Part shown: positions 19,685 through 27,897 of the stretch, piece by piece | How the letters are laid out: every line of letters starts with the position of its first letter | How positions within the stretch are numbered: position 1 is the stretch's first letter | Source of the DNA: Curtobacterium sp. MCSS17_007 | Lineage (GTDB): Bacteria > Actinomycetota > Actinomycetes > Actinomycetales > Microbacteriaceae | Length of the DNA: 64,000 nucleotides | Reading direction: 5' to 3' | Assembly: GCF_003234175.2 (NCBI RefSeq) | Contig: NZ_CP126257.1 | Span: forward strand, 2,418,001 to 2,482,000 | Notes under the pieces: generated by a model | The model's input: the letters and a program-made list of their open reading frames with translations, nothing else | What the model was told of the DNA's origin: nothing | Databases searched by the model: none | Position numbers and translations under genes: made by a program

Positions 19685-19698
19685 TGCACGTTCGTGCA
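19685..19698. promoter_or_regulatory. SorC operator candidate 2
   Basis: TGCACG-TT-CGTGCA with flanking GTG and CAC extends the symmetry. It lies about 80 bp upstream of the glycerol-3-phosphate dehydrogenase start. The centre-to-centre distance to site 1 is 108 bp, close to ten helical turns, which would suit looping by a tetrameric SorC protein. Confidence 0.65.
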
Positions 19699-19776
19699 CA
19701 CGAGTTGCCCGACCTCCCACGGAAGCGCACGATCGGAGTCGTCCCCCACGGAACCGACCCAAGGAAGCGACGCACC

Positions 19777-21519
19777 ATGTCGAAGAAGACGCAGCCCCGG
19801 AAGACGGTCAGCGCGCTCACGGAGCGACCGAACGCACAGGTCCTCATCGTCGGTGGCGGCATCAACGGCATCGCCACCTTCCGCGACCTCGCCCTGCAGG
19901 GCGTCGACGTCGTGCTCGTCGAGCGCGGCGACTACGCCGGCGGGGCCTCGGCCGCGTCGAGCCACATGATCCACGGCGGCATCCGCTACCTGGAGAACGG
20001 CGAGTTCCGCCTCGTCCGCGAGAGTGTGCAGGAGCGCAACGGCCTGATCCGCATCGCACCGCACTACGTCAAGCCGCTGCAGACGACGATGCCGATCTTC
20101 TCGACGTTCTCCGGCATCATGAACGCCCCGCTGCGCATGCTCACCCACAAGCAGCGCTCGACCAAGGAGCGCGGCGCGGCCCTCATCAAGATCGGCATGA
20201 CGATCTACGACTCCTTCTCGCGTGACGGTGGCTCGGTGCCGAAGCACCGCTTCCTCACCAAGAAGGCCGCGCTCGCGGACATGCCCGCGCTCAACAAGGA
20301 CCTCAAGTACACGGGCACGTACTACGACGCTTCGGTCCACGAGCCCGAGCGCCTGGCGCTCGACGTCCTCAAGGACGGCCTCGCCGCCGCGCAGGGCACC
20401 GGCAGCACCGCGACCGCTCGTGCCGTCAACTACGTCGAGGCAGCCGGCACCCGCGACGGTGGCGTCGTTCTGCGCGACCGTGAGACCGGCGAGGACTTCG
20501 TGTTCACCGCGGACGTCGTGGTGAACGCGTCCGGCCCTTGGACCGACCTGACGAACCAGGCCTTCGGCGGCGAGACGAAGTTCATGGGCGGGACGAAGGG
20601 CTCCCACATCGTCGTCAAGAACGACGAGCTGCTCGAGGCGACCAAGGGGCGCGAGCTGTTCTTCGAGAACAACGACGGTCGCATCGTCCTCATCTACCCG
20701 CTCAAGGGCCGGGTCCTCATCGGCACGACCGACATCGACGCCGACCCGTCGCAGCCGGCGGTCTGCACCGAGGAGGAGGTCGACTACTTCTTCGGCCTCG
20801 TCGCGCACGTCTTCCCGCAGATCGAGCTGAACCGCGACCACATCGTCTACCGCTACTCGGGCATCCGCCCGCTCCCCCGGCACGAGGACACGGCCCCCGG
20901 CTTCGTGTCCCGCGACTACCGGATCGTGGACACCCCGATCGCCGGGCTGCCCGGTACGACGGTGCTGAGCCTCGTCGGCGGTAAGTGGACGACGTTCCGC
21001 GCCCTCGCGGCGCACCTGTCGAGCGACGTCACCACGAAGCTCGGCGTCGCCCGCAAGGTCGACACGACCGGCATGCCGATCGGCGGTGGCAAGGACTTCC
21101 CGACCACCGACGCGCAGCGCGCGCTGTGGATCACGTCGCACCGCGACGGTCTCGACGCGTCCGTGGTGGAGGGGCTGCTCGAGCGCTACGGCACCCGTGC
21201 CGCCGAGGTCGTCGACGTCCTGACGGACGGCCCGGTCGAGCCGCTCGAGTCCGACCCGTCGCTCACCAAGGCCGAGGTCGCGTACTTCGCGCAGCACGAG
21301 CAGGCCGTGCACCTGGTGGACGTGGTGCTCCGTCGCACGAACCTGGCCTTCGTGGGCGGCGTGACCATCGACCTGCTCGACGAGCTGGCCGACGTCCTCG
21401 CCGAGACCCTGGGCTGGAGCACCGAGGAGCGCGCGGACGAGGTCCAGCGCACCCTCGACGTCCTGCGCGAGTCGCACGGCGTGATCGTGCCGCTGCACAC
21501 GACCACGCAGCCCGCGTAG
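19777..21519 (+). CDS. glpD: glycerol-3-phosphate dehydrogenase (GlpD/GlpA family)
   Basis: A 580-residue FAD flavoenzyme oxidising glycerol-3-phosphate to dihydroxyacetone phosphate at the membrane. The FAD-binding motif VLIVGGGINGIATFRD (residues 23-38) is followed by SSHMIHGGIRYLENGEF, then GTKGSHIVV, RVLIGTTDID and YSGIRPLP. The C-terminal DAO_C domain ends the chain. The ATG has AAGGA 11 nt upstream. No glpF or glpK is adjacent. The divergent SorC gene and the paired operators suggest induction by a sugar phosphate. Confidence 0.93.
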   Translation: MSKKTQPRKTVSALTERPNAQVLIVGGGINGIATFRDLALQGVDVVLVERGDYAGGASAASSHMIHGGIRYLENGEFRLVRESVQERNGLIRIAPHYVKPLQTTMPIFSTFSGIMNAPLRMLTHKQRSTKERGAALIKIGMTIYDSFSRDGGSVPKHRFLTKKAALADMPALNKDLKYTGTYYDASVHEPERLALDVLKDGLAAAQGTGSTATARAVNYVEAAGTRDGGVVLRDRETGEDFVFTADVVVNASGPWTDLTNQAFGGETKFMGGTKGSHIVVKNDELLEATKGRELFFENNDGRIVLIYPLKGRVLIGTTDIDADPSQPAVCTEEEVDYFFGLVAHVFPQIELNRDHIVYRYSGIRPLPRHEDTAPGFVSRDYRIVDTPIAGLPGTTVLSLVGGKWTTFRALAAHLSSDVTTKLGVARKVDTTGMPIGGGKDFPTTDAQRALWITSHRDGLDASVVEGLLERYGTRAAEVVDVLTDGPVEPLESDPSLTKAEVAYFAQHEQAVHLVDVVLRRTNLAFVGGVTIDLLDELADVLAETLGWSTEERADEVQRTLDVLRESHGVIVPLHTTTQPA

Positions 21520-21534
21520 TCCACGCGAGCACGG

Positions 21535-21580
21535 ACGGACGGGAGGCGCGGTGCCGGCTGGCACCGCGCCTCCCGTCCGT
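21535..21580 (+). terminator. perfect hairpin after glpD
   Basis: Arms of 21 nt (starting ACGGACGGGAGGCGCGG, ending CCGCGCCTCCCGTCCGT) pair perfectly around a GGCT loop, 15 nt past the stop. A member of the GGACGGGAGGC family. Confidence 0.8.
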
Positions 21581-21632
21581 CGTGTGTCGCGCACCCGCAC
21601 ACCGTTCGGACCACGAGACACCGCCGCCCCGG

Positions 21633-21662
21633 CGAGACACCGCCGCTTCCGGCGGCGTCTCG
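21633..21662 (-). terminator. hairpin after the histidine phosphatase gene
   Basis: CGAGACACCGCCG pairs with CGGCGGCGTCTCG (one mismatch) around a 4-nt loop. A second GAGACACCGCCG copy (from about 21615) and a GTCTCGAGAC palindrome (21695-21704) lie nearby. It is downstream of the minus-strand phosphatase gene. Confidence 0.5.
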
Positions 21663-21719
21663 ATGCGGTCCGGGCGCCTCGCGCCGACACCGGCGTCTCG
21701 AGACACGACCCCGGTCGCG

Positions 21720-22376
21720 TCAGAACGCGTCGCCGGTCGGGTCCTGCGCCGTCCGGTCGACCAGGTCCTCGCCCCCGACGGGCTCGCCTTCCCAGTCGAC
21801 CAGGCGCCAGCCGTCGTCGAACGATCCCTCGACTTCGACGATGCCCGTGTTCTCGAGGTGCCGCTGCGTCCCGAACTCGTCCGGGGTGTTCTGCCCGACC
21901 GCGCTCGCCCACGTCCGGATCGCCGCGCCGTGGCTGAACGCCGCAGCGACCTCGACGCCCGTCTCGAGGATCTGCCGCACGGCGTCGTCGTAGCGTGCGA
22001 AGAAGTCGTCCCCGCTCTCGGCACCGGGCATGCGGCTCGCACGGTCTCCCGCGGACCAGCCGTGCACTGTCGAGATGTAGAGCTGCACCGAGGTCCGGTC
22101 CCGCCTGCCCTGCAGGTCGCCCGCCTCGATCTCGCGCAGCCCGGGCAGCACGACGGGCTCGAGCCCGAGCGCCGCAGCGAGGGGTGCCGCGGTGACCTGC
22201 GTCCGCACCATCGAGGAGACGAACAGCCGCTCGATGCCGCGGTCGGCCAGGGCTGCGGGGAGCGCGTCGGCCTGCTGCTGTCCGAGGTCCGTCAGCCCGG
22301 GGCCGGGCACCTCGGCGTCGAGGACACCGTTCACGTTCGCGGGGGTCTGGCCGTGCCGGATGAGCAGGAGTCGCAT
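21720..22376 (-). CDS. histidine phosphatase family protein
   Basis: A 218-residue phosphoglycerate-mutase-like phosphatase. The catalytic LLLIRHGQTPAN (His8) is at the N-terminus, SSMVRTQVTA supplies the second Arg, EIEAGDLQG the acid, and AFSHGAAIRTW the second His. The substrate is unknown; a mutase role is unlikely without the longer dPGM insertions. The ATG is 6 nt after TAGGGT (22383-22388), so the mRNA is probably leaderless. Confidence 0.88.
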   Translation of the reverse strand: MRLLLIRHGQTPANVNGVLDAEVPGPGLTDLGQQQADALPAALADRGIERLFVSSMVRTQVTAAPLAAALGLEPVVLPGLREIEAGDLQGRRDRTSVQLYISTVHGWSAGDRASRMPGAESGDDFFARYDDAVRQILETGVEVAAAFSHGAAIRTWASAVGQNTPDEFGTQRHLENTGIVEVEGSFDDGWRLVDWEGEPVGGEDLVDRTAQDPTGDAF

Positions 22377-22403
22377 GGTCCCACCCTACGGACGGCCGGC
22401 GCC

Positions 22404-22526
22404 CTACCCCTGGCGGGCCTTCCAGCGGGGGTCGCGCTTGTTGATGACGTAGACACGGCCCCGTCGTCGCACGATCTGCGAACCGGGGATCTTCTTGAGC
22501 GCCTTGAGCGAGTTGCGGACCTTCAC
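22404..22526 (-). CDS. rpmJ: cysteine-free 50S ribosomal protein bL36 (zinc-independent paralogue)
   Basis: A 40-residue ribosomal protein: [15 protein letters not shown], a basic middle, then DPRWKARQG at the end. It lacks the Cys3His zinc site of the standard 37-residue bL36, so it is the C-minus form that replaces the zinc-binding copy when zinc is scarce. GGAGGAG precedes the GTG start at good distance. It is divergent from a CobW-like gene with a Zur-type palindrome in the 57-bp gap, matching the known Zur control of C-minus ribosomal proteins in actinobacteria. Confidence 0.93.
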   Translation of the reverse strand: MKVRNSLKALKKIPGSQIVRRRGRVYVINKRDPRWKARQG

Positions 22527-22552
22527 GGATCTCCTCCTCCACCGACTCCTTG

Positions 22553-22569
22553 TTGAGAACGGTTGTCAT
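22553..22569. promoter_or_regulatory. Zur-like box shared by bL36 and CobW-like genes
   Basis: TTGAGAACGGTTGTCAT differs at three positions from a typical actinobacterial Zur site (TTGAAAACGATTTTCAT, recalled rather than searched). It lies directly upstream of the TAGGGT -10 (22571-22576) of the CobW-like gene, and in the bL36 leader region, so zinc-loaded Zur could block both. Confidence 0.7.
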
Positions 22570-22583
22570 GTAGGGTACTCGAC

Positions 22584-23621
22584 ATGCGCCCTGCTGCCAC
22601 CACCCTCGTCTCCGCCCTGCACGACACCGACGCCGTCCGGGTCGCCACCAGGATCGGCAGCGGCCACCGCATGCACGTCGCCGGCAACGCCCTCGCCGCA
22701 GCCCGGGGCATCGCCGCGCGGCGCGACCAGCTCGACCGCGTGTGCGGACCCGACGCCGACCACGACCTCGTCGTCACGCTCGCGCCCGAGGTCGACGTCC
22801 GTGCGGTCGGCATGATGCTCGCCAACGCCGCGCGCTCGGAGACCGGGGACGACCGCGTCCTCCGCCACGTCGTCGCCGTGCTCTGCGCCGACGACGTCGC
22901 CCACCTGCTGTGGTCCGACGTGGACGACGCCTTCGTGGCCGCGGAACGGGTGGCATCCCTCGTCGAGTACGCGACCGTCGTCGCGCTCGACCGGGTCGAA
23001 CCCCTCTCGGGCCGTCGCCGTCGCGCGCTCGTCGCACTGCTGCACCGCATGGCGCCGCACGCGGTGATCGTCGCGGCGCCCGCGCTGCGAGGGCCGCTCG
23101 ACCTGCCGGCGTCGAACGGCGGTGCCGCCCGATTGCTGACCTCGGGTGCCGGGTGGATGCGTGCACTGTCGAGCGACGCGGACCGGGTGGACACGGGGCG
23201 CGGCCCGCAGGACGACCTGGTCAGCCTGCGGTACCGCGAGCCGCTGCCGTTCCACCCCGGGCGCCTGGCCGACGTCATCGCGCACGACCTCAGCGCGGGG
23301 GTGAACGGCCGGGTGTTGCGCTCGAAGGGCTTCTTCCGACTGGCGTCCCGCCCGGACCACGTCGGGTCGTGGTCGAGCTTCGGGGCGATGCTCGCGCTCG
23401 ACCCCACCGCGAACCCGTCTTGGGACGAGGACGCCCCCGTCGGGCAGGCGATCTGGTTCGTCGGCGAGCGACTCGACGTGCACGGGATCGAACGCGCCCT
23501 CGACGGCGCCCTGCTCACCCCGGACGAGCTGCTCGCCGGACCGGACCTCTGGCGCCGGTGGGCGGACCCGTTCCCGGTGTGGCCGACGCTCGACCCGTCC
23601 CACGAGCACCGGAACGACTGA
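22584..23621 (+). CDS. CobW/COG0523-like protein lacking GTPase motifs, probable zinc-starvation gene
   Basis: A 345-residue protein. The C-terminal third is a clear CobW_C domain: YREPLPFHPGRL, VLRSKGFFRLASRPDHVG, GQAIWFVGERLD and a WADPFPVW end. The N-terminal two thirds follow the COG0523 layout but start without the GxxGxGKT Walker A loop and lack the CxCC metal motif. The position of the NKxD motif reads VVALDRVEP. It is therefore unlikely to bind GTP normally. The ATG lies 7 nt after TAGGGT, giving a leaderless mRNA, and a Zur-like box overlaps the promoter. A role in zinc allocation is inferred from family and promoter. Confidence 0.85.
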   Translation: MRPAATTLVSALHDTDAVRVATRIGSGHRMHVAGNALAAARGIAARRDQLDRVCGPDADHDLVVTLAPEVDVRAVGMMLANAARSETGDDRVLRHVVAVLCADDVAHLLWSDVDDAFVAAERVASLVEYATVVALDRVEPLSGRRRRALVALLHRMAPHAVIVAAPALRGPLDLPASNGGAARLLTSGAGWMRALSSDADRVDTGRGPQDDLVSLRYREPLPFHPGRLADVIAHDLSAGVNGRVLRSKGFFRLASRPDHVGSWSSFGAMLALDPTANPSWDEDAPVGQAIWFVGERLDVHGIERALDGALLTPDELLAGPDLWRRWADPFPVWPTLDPSHEHRND

Positions 23622-23640
23622 CCGACGCTGGTCGACGCCG

Positions 23641-23710
23641 GCCAGCGCCAGCCAGCGCCGCCCAGCACCGGCCAGCGCTGGGCAGCGCCGGGCAGCGCCG
23701 GGCAGTGGCC
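23641..23710. repeat. decamer tandem repeat between convergent genes
   Basis: Seven 10-bp units of the form GCCAGCGCCG / GGCAGCGCCG, the last two full copies identical. It contains the palindrome CCAGCGCTGG and lies between the CobW-like gene and the MFS gene, both ending here. It could fold into terminator-like structures and vary in copy number. Confidence 0.7.
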
Positions 23711-23711
23711 C

Positions 23712-25214
23712 TCAGTGGCGCGTGGACGCCTCCGCCCGGTCCTGCGCCGCGAACGGCAGGTCGCCCAGGTCGAGGTTCGGGTTCGTGTCCTGCGTGAGCA
23801 CGAGCTCGCGTGCCTCTGCTTCGGACTCCACCGCGGGCATCGACCCCGGCAGCGGCCGCTGTGACGACTCGCGCATGCAGAACACGCCGATCGCTCCGAC
23901 GATGCTCATCGCCACGAGGAAGTACGCGGGCGCCAGCTGGTCACCCGTCGCCGTCAGGAGCGCCTGCACGATGAGCGGCGTCGTCCCGCCGAACACCGCG
24001 ATCGCGATGTTGTAGGCGAAGCCCATGCCGCCGTAGCGGGTCGACGTCGGGAACAGCGCCGGCAGCGAGGCCGCCTGGTTGGACACCCACAGCGCGGTCA
24101 TCAGCGCCAGCAGCCCGAGTCCGGCGAGGGTCGACCACTGCGCACCGTGCCCGATGAGCAGGAACGCCGGGACGGCGAGCACGACCGTGGCGCCGGCGCC
24201 GATCCACATCACGGTGCGGCGACCGATGCGGTCCGACAGCCGCCCGGCGACCGGGAGCATCACGGCGAGCAGCACGAGCACGGGGATGGTGAGGAGCGTG
24301 CCGTCGATCGCGGAGTACCCGAGCGCATCGGTGAGGTACGTCGGCATGTACGAGGTCAGCGCGTAGCCGACCGTGTTCGATGCGCCGACGAGCATGATCG
24401 CGATGACGATCGGGCGCCAGTGGTCGCGCACCATGACGAGCACGTTCGCGGGACGACCACCCTCGGCGGCCTCGCGGTCCGACGCGGCGGCCTCCTGCGC
24501 CGCCTGGGTCGCCTGGAACACCGGCGACTCCTCGATGCGCAGGCGGAACCAGATCGCGACGACGCCGATCACGCCGGCGAGCAAGAACGGCAGCCGCCAG
24601 CCCCAGGCGGTCATCGTCGCCTCGCCCAGGGTCACCTGCAGCACGGTCACCACGGAGGCGCCGAGCGCGAAGCCCATGTAGCTGCCGAAGTCGAGGATGC
24701 TCGCGAAGAAGCCGCGCCGCCGGTCCGGGGCGTACTCGGTCACGAACGTGGTGGCGCCGGCGTACTCACCGCCGGTCGAGAAGCCCTGCGCGAGCTTCAG
24801 CACGACGAGGACGACGGGGGCGAGCGCGCCGATGGTCGACCACGTCGGCAGCACCCCGATGAGGAACGTCGACGACGCCATCAGGATCAGCGTCGTCGCG
24901 AGCACCTTCTGCCGACCCAGGCGGTCCCCGAGCCGCCCGAACACGATCCCGCCGAGGGGCCGTGCGATGTAGGTCGCCGCGAACACCCCGAGACTGAAGA
25001 GGATCTGCACCGACGGCTCGGCCGTGGGCAGGAGCACCTTGCCCATCGTGACGGCCAGGTACCCGTAGACTCCGACGTCGTACCACTCCATCGTGTTGCC
25101 GACGACCATGCCACTGACGGCCCGGCGCATCATGCTCCTGTCGACCACCGTGACGTCACTGACCCGCAGGCGTCGGGGCGGCCGGGTGGTGGTACTGCTG
25201 GGGTCGGAACCCAT
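23712..25214 (-). CDS. MFS transporter, metabolite:H+ symporter (ProP/ShiA-like)
   Basis: A 500-residue transporter with 12 transmembrane segments. GNTMEWYDVGVYGYLA is the characteristic TM1 of the MHS subfamily (ProP, ShiA, KgtP). GRLGDRLGRQKVLATT is the loop 2-3 signature, and EYAPDRRRGFFAS sits after TM4. The cytoplasmic N- and C-termini are short and there is no ProP coiled-coil tail. The substrate is probably a small organic acid or osmolyte. The ATG has GAGGAG upstream. Three GGTACC palindromes (25247, 25273, 25313) lie in its upstream region. Confidence 0.85.
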   Translation of the reverse strand: MGSDPSSTTTRPPRRLRVSDVTVVDRSMMRRAVSGMVVGNTMEWYDVGVYGYLAVTMGKVLLPTAEPSVQILFSLGVFAATYIARPLGGIVFGRLGDRLGRQKVLATTLILMASSTFLIGVLPTWSTIGALAPVVLVVLKLAQGFSTGGEYAGATTFVTEYAPDRRRGFFASILDFGSYMGFALGASVVTVLQVTLGEATMTAWGWRLPFLLAGVIGVVAIWFRLRIEESPVFQATQAAQEAAASDREAAEGGRPANVLVMVRDHWRPIVIAIMLVGASNTVGYALTSYMPTYLTDALGYSAIDGTLLTIPVLVLLAVMLPVAGRLSDRIGRRTVMWIGAGATVVLAVPAFLLIGHGAQWSTLAGLGLLALMTALWVSNQAASLPALFPTSTRYGGMGFAYNIAIAVFGGTTPLIVQALLTATGDQLAPAYFLVAMSIVGAIGVFCMRESSQRPLPGSMPAVESEAEARELVLTQDTNPNLDLGDLPFAAQDRAEASTRH

Positions 25215-25403
25215 ACGCGATCTCCTCGTGGCTGGACGAGCCGATCGGTACCGGCCCGGAACAGCCAGCTACGGTACCGAGCGACCGACATGTCATCGGC
25301 CGGGGATTCACAGGTACCGGCGTGTCACCCGGACGGAGGCCACGCCGGATCCGCATCACCGTGCGGATGCAGTGCGAGGTCACGAGCCGGTAACGTCTGC
25401 CCC

Positions 25404-25940
25404 GTGACGATCCGACCGGACACGAAGAACTGGACCTGGGTGATCGGCGCGGCGTGCCCCGAGTGCGGCTTCGACGGCGCAGCCCTGGCCTTCCGTGACG
25501 TCCCTGCCGTCATCGCGGAGAACACGGCGTCCTGGCCGGAGCAGCTCGCCCGTCCGGACGTCCGGCAGCGCCCGGACGACCACACGTGGTCGCCGCTCGA
25601 GTACGGCGCGCACGTCCGCGACGTCCACCGGAAGATGACGGAACGCCTCCGCCTCGTGCTGTCCGAGGACGACCCGGCCTTCCCGAACTGGGACCAGGAC
25701 GCCACCGCCGTCGCGGAGCGCTACGGCGAGCAGGACCCGGCGGTCGTGGCCCGCGATCTCACCGAGGCGGCTCGTGACGCCGCGGTTGCGTTCGCCGCCG
25801 TACCGGACGACGCCCTCGGGCGGACCGGCCGGCGGTCGGACGGCAGCGTCTTCACGGTCGCGACCCTCGCGACCTACTACGCGCACGACCCGGTGCACCA
25901 CCTGTGGGACGTGCGCCGGACCGCCCGCCCGACCGCCTGA
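25404..25940 (+). CDS. DinB-like domain protein
   Basis: A 178-residue four-helix protein of the DinB/YfiT-like metal-binding fold. It opens TIRPDTKNWTWVIG with a CPECGFD segment. The helices carry WSPLEYGAHVRDVHRKMTERL (His on helix 2) and YYAHDPVHHLWDVR with paired His near the end, which could form the metal site. The function is unknown; relatives are often annotated as maleylpyruvate-isomerase-like or thiol-transfer enzymes. The GTG start lies 7 nt after TAACGT, so the mRNA is probably leaderless. Confidence 0.78.
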   Translation: MTIRPDTKNWTWVIGAACPECGFDGAALAFRDVPAVIAENTASWPEQLARPDVRQRPDDHTWSPLEYGAHVRDVHRKMTERLRLVLSEDDPAFPNWDQDATAVAERYGEQDPAVVARDLTEAARDAAVAFAAVPDDALGRTGRRSDGSVFTVATLATYYAHDPVHHLWDVRRTARPTA

Positions 25941-25953
25941 CGGTCGCGACGGG

Positions 25954-26003
25954 GGACGGACGGGAGGCGCGGCACCGGCCCGCACCGTGCCTCCCGTCCG
26001 TCC
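25954..26003 (+). terminator. hairpin after the DinB-like gene
   Basis: GGACGGACGGGAGGC pairs with GCCTCCCGTCCGTCC, with a partly paired GC-rich inner segment, 14 nt past the stop. A member of the GGACGGGAGGC family, between convergent genes. Confidence 0.75.
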
Positions 26004-26034
26004 GCCGTGCCGTCCGGGTCGCGGACGGCACGGT
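26004..26034 (-). terminator. second hairpin, serving the minus-strand SorC gene
   Basis: GCCGTGCCGTCC pairs with GGACGGCACGGT (11 of 12) around a 7-nt loop, directly next to the previous hairpin and 26 bp downstream of the SorC stop. Confidence 0.6.
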
Positions 26035-26059
26035 CACCGCGCCGTCCTGAGCGACCGGC

Positions 26060-27025
26060 TCAGGCGAGTGCGTCGAGCAGGGCGCGGGCGGTCGCGGCGT
26101 CCGTCACCAGCTCGTTGATCATGCCGGCACGGACCGCGCCGATGATGCTCGGGACCTTCGCCGTCCCCACGGCGACGCCCACCGCGTGCGGCACACCGGC
26201 CAGGACCTCGCGCGAGGTCCGGACCATGCGCTCGCTGCCGGGGAACTCGATGGGCGACCCGTCGGCGGCGAAGAAGTTGAGGCACACGTCGCCGGCCGCG
26301 TGGTCGAAGGCGGCGTCCTCGACGGGGATCCCCCGCGCCAGTGCGTCACGGGTCGGGGTCGGTGCGCCGATGCCGAGGATCGCACCCTTGGCCCGCCCCC
26401 ACAGGCCGACGACGTGCTGGAAGGCGGGGTCCTCGTCGAGCGAGGCCCGCATCGCTGCGGACGGCAGGGCCTGCGCGAACAGGAACGCGGGGATCGCCCC
26501 GGAGCGCTCCGCCGCGGTCCGGGTGATCTCGTTCGTCTGGAACCAGGGCATCGGGTCGGCCTGCCCGCCGACGGTGGGGACGAGCTGCACGCCCGCGAGC
26601 GGCGGCATCCCCGTGTGCGCGACGTCGTAGACCGTGCGCCCCGACGACACCAGGACCGCGTCACCAGGGGTGAGCCCCATCCCCTCGACCGCGGTCGCGA
26701 TCGGGGCGGCCAGGTCGGCACCGAGCGTGGCCTGGTGCGTCACGGCGGCCAGGTGCACGGCACGCAGGCCGAGCACGACCTGCAGGCGCTCGGCCAGGGC
26801 GACGGTCTCGTCCTGGAAGGGGTCGACGACCTCGATGCGGACGAGGCCCGCCCGACGGGCCTCGGCGACGAGGCGGCTCACCGTGGGTCGGGAGACCCCG
26901 AGCCGCGAGGCGATCTCGACCTGGGTCGCGTCCTCGAGGTAGTACATCCGCGCCGCCTGGTAGACGGTGTCGAGCGGGAAGCGGGCCCGCGACCCCTCGG
27001 CGCCGGTGGTGCTCTCGGAGGACAT
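26060..27025 (-). CDS. SorC/DeoR-type regulator of the tetritol cluster
   Basis: A 321-residue SorC-family regulator. The HTH is ATQVEIASRLGVSRPTVSRLV (residues about 30-50). The sugar-binding domain carries LVSSGRTVYDVA, GIGAPTPTRDA and a final GMINELVTDAATA. It lies 53 bp downstream of the SDR gene on the same strand and next to the divergent polyol operon, so it probably senses a tetrulose phosphate, as EryD does in erythritol operons. The ATG at 27025 has GAAGGG upstream. Confidence 0.87.
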   Translation of the reverse strand: MSSESTTGAEGSRARFPLDTVYQAARMYYLEDATQVEIASRLGVSRPTVSRLVAEARRAGLVRIEVVDPFQDETVALAERLQVVLGLRAVHLAAVTHQATLGADLAAPIATAVEGMGLTPGDAVLVSSGRTVYDVAHTGMPPLAGVQLVPTVGGQADPMPWFQTNEITRTAAERSGAIPAFLFAQALPSAAMRASLDEDPAFQHVVGLWGRAKGAILGIGAPTPTRDALARGIPVEDAAFDHAAGDVCLNFFAADGSPIEFPGSERMVRTSREVLAGVPHAVGVAVGTAKVPSIIGAVRAGMINELVTDAATARALLDALA

Positions 27026-27078
27026 GCTGCGGGACCCTTCGGATCGGTCGGACACTCGGATCGTAGTCCGACCGACGG

Positions 27079-27897
27079 TCACCGGATCGTGAACCCGCCG
27101 TCCACCCTGAGGTCGGCACCGTTGACCATCGCGGCACCGTCGCTCGCCAGGAACACCACTGCCGCGGCGATCTCGGCGGGGGTGGCGAAGCGGCCGGTCG
27201 GGATCTCGGCCTGGTGGCGGATGCCCGCCTCGTTCGCCCAGGCCGCCCGTCCGAGGTCGGTGAGCACGACGGTCGGCGAGACCGTGTTGACCGTGACCCC
27301 GCGTCCGCCCCACTCGAGCGCGAGCACCCGCGTGAGGCCGAGGACACCGGCCTTCGAGGCGCAGTAGGCCGCGTGCCGGTCGAGGCCGACGTGCGCCGCC
27401 TGCGACGCGATGTTCACGATCCGACCGGCACCCGCCGCGAGCATGTGGCGCCCGACGGCCTGGGCGAGCCGGAAGGTGCCGGTCAGGTTGACGTCGAGGG
27501 TCCGGGCCCAGGCCCCGGCGTCGAGGTCCTCGGCGGCGTCGAGCGCCACGATGCCTGCGCAGTTGACGAGCACCTCGATCGAGCCCGCCGCGTCGACGAC
27601 CCGCTGCACCGCGGCCGTGACGGACCCGTCGTCGGTGACGTCGCACGCGAGCCCGAGGTGCGCCCCGGCGGCGACGACGGGCAGGTCCGCGGCCGCCGCA
27701 GCCGAGGCGTCCGTCCGGACGTCGACGATCGCGACCCGTGCGCCGCGGGAGGCGAAGGCGTGCGCGATGGCGTTGCCGATGCCCGAGGCCCCACCCGTGA
27801 CGACCGCGGTCCGGCCCGTCAGGTCGTTCGTCAGGTCGACGGCAGCAGGGCCCGGACGCAGCGCAGCGGCGAGGTCGGTGGCGGCGGTGGTGGTCAT
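27079..27897 (-). CDS. SDR family dehydrogenase, probable D-threitol dehydrogenase
   Basis: A 272-residue short-chain dehydrogenase. The NAD site is GGASGIGNAIA (residues about 33-43), NCAGI follows, the catalytic Ser is in IVNIASQAA, and the catalytic YCASK holds Tyr and Lys. The C-terminal VNGADLRVDGGFTI is family-typical. Its place opposite an EltD-like dehydrogenase, DAK kinase and RpiB isomerase matches the D-threitol dehydrogenase (DthD) in the Mycobacterium smegmatis tetritol pathway, which makes D-erythrulose. Other polyols (ribitol, xylitol) remain possible. GGGAG precedes the ATG. Confidence 0.8.
   Translation of the reverse strand: MTTTAATDLAAALRPGPAAVDLTNDLTGRTAVVTGGASGIGNAIAHAFASRGARVAIVDVRTDASAAAAADLPVVAAGAHLGLACDVTDDGSVTAAVQRVVDAAGSIEVLVNCAGIVALDAAEDLDAGAWARTLDVNLTGTFRLAQAVGRHMLAAGAGRIVNIASQAAHVGLDRHAAYCASKAGVLGLTRVLALEWGGRGVTVNTVSPTVVLTDLGRAAWANEAGIRHQAEIPTGRFATPAEIAAAVVFLASDGAAMVNGADLRVDGGFTIR

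Noticed and set aside
19561..22569. A 1002-codon open frame on the minus strand opposite glpD and the phosphatase gene
   Set aside because: It is the antisense of strongly coding genes, with no family similarity. Long antisense frames are expected at this GC content.
25247..25318. Three GGTACC palindromes upstream of the MFS transporter gene
   Set aside because: Six-base palindromes this short recur by chance, spacing is irregular (26 and 40 bp) and there is no nearby regulator gene, so I did not call an operator.
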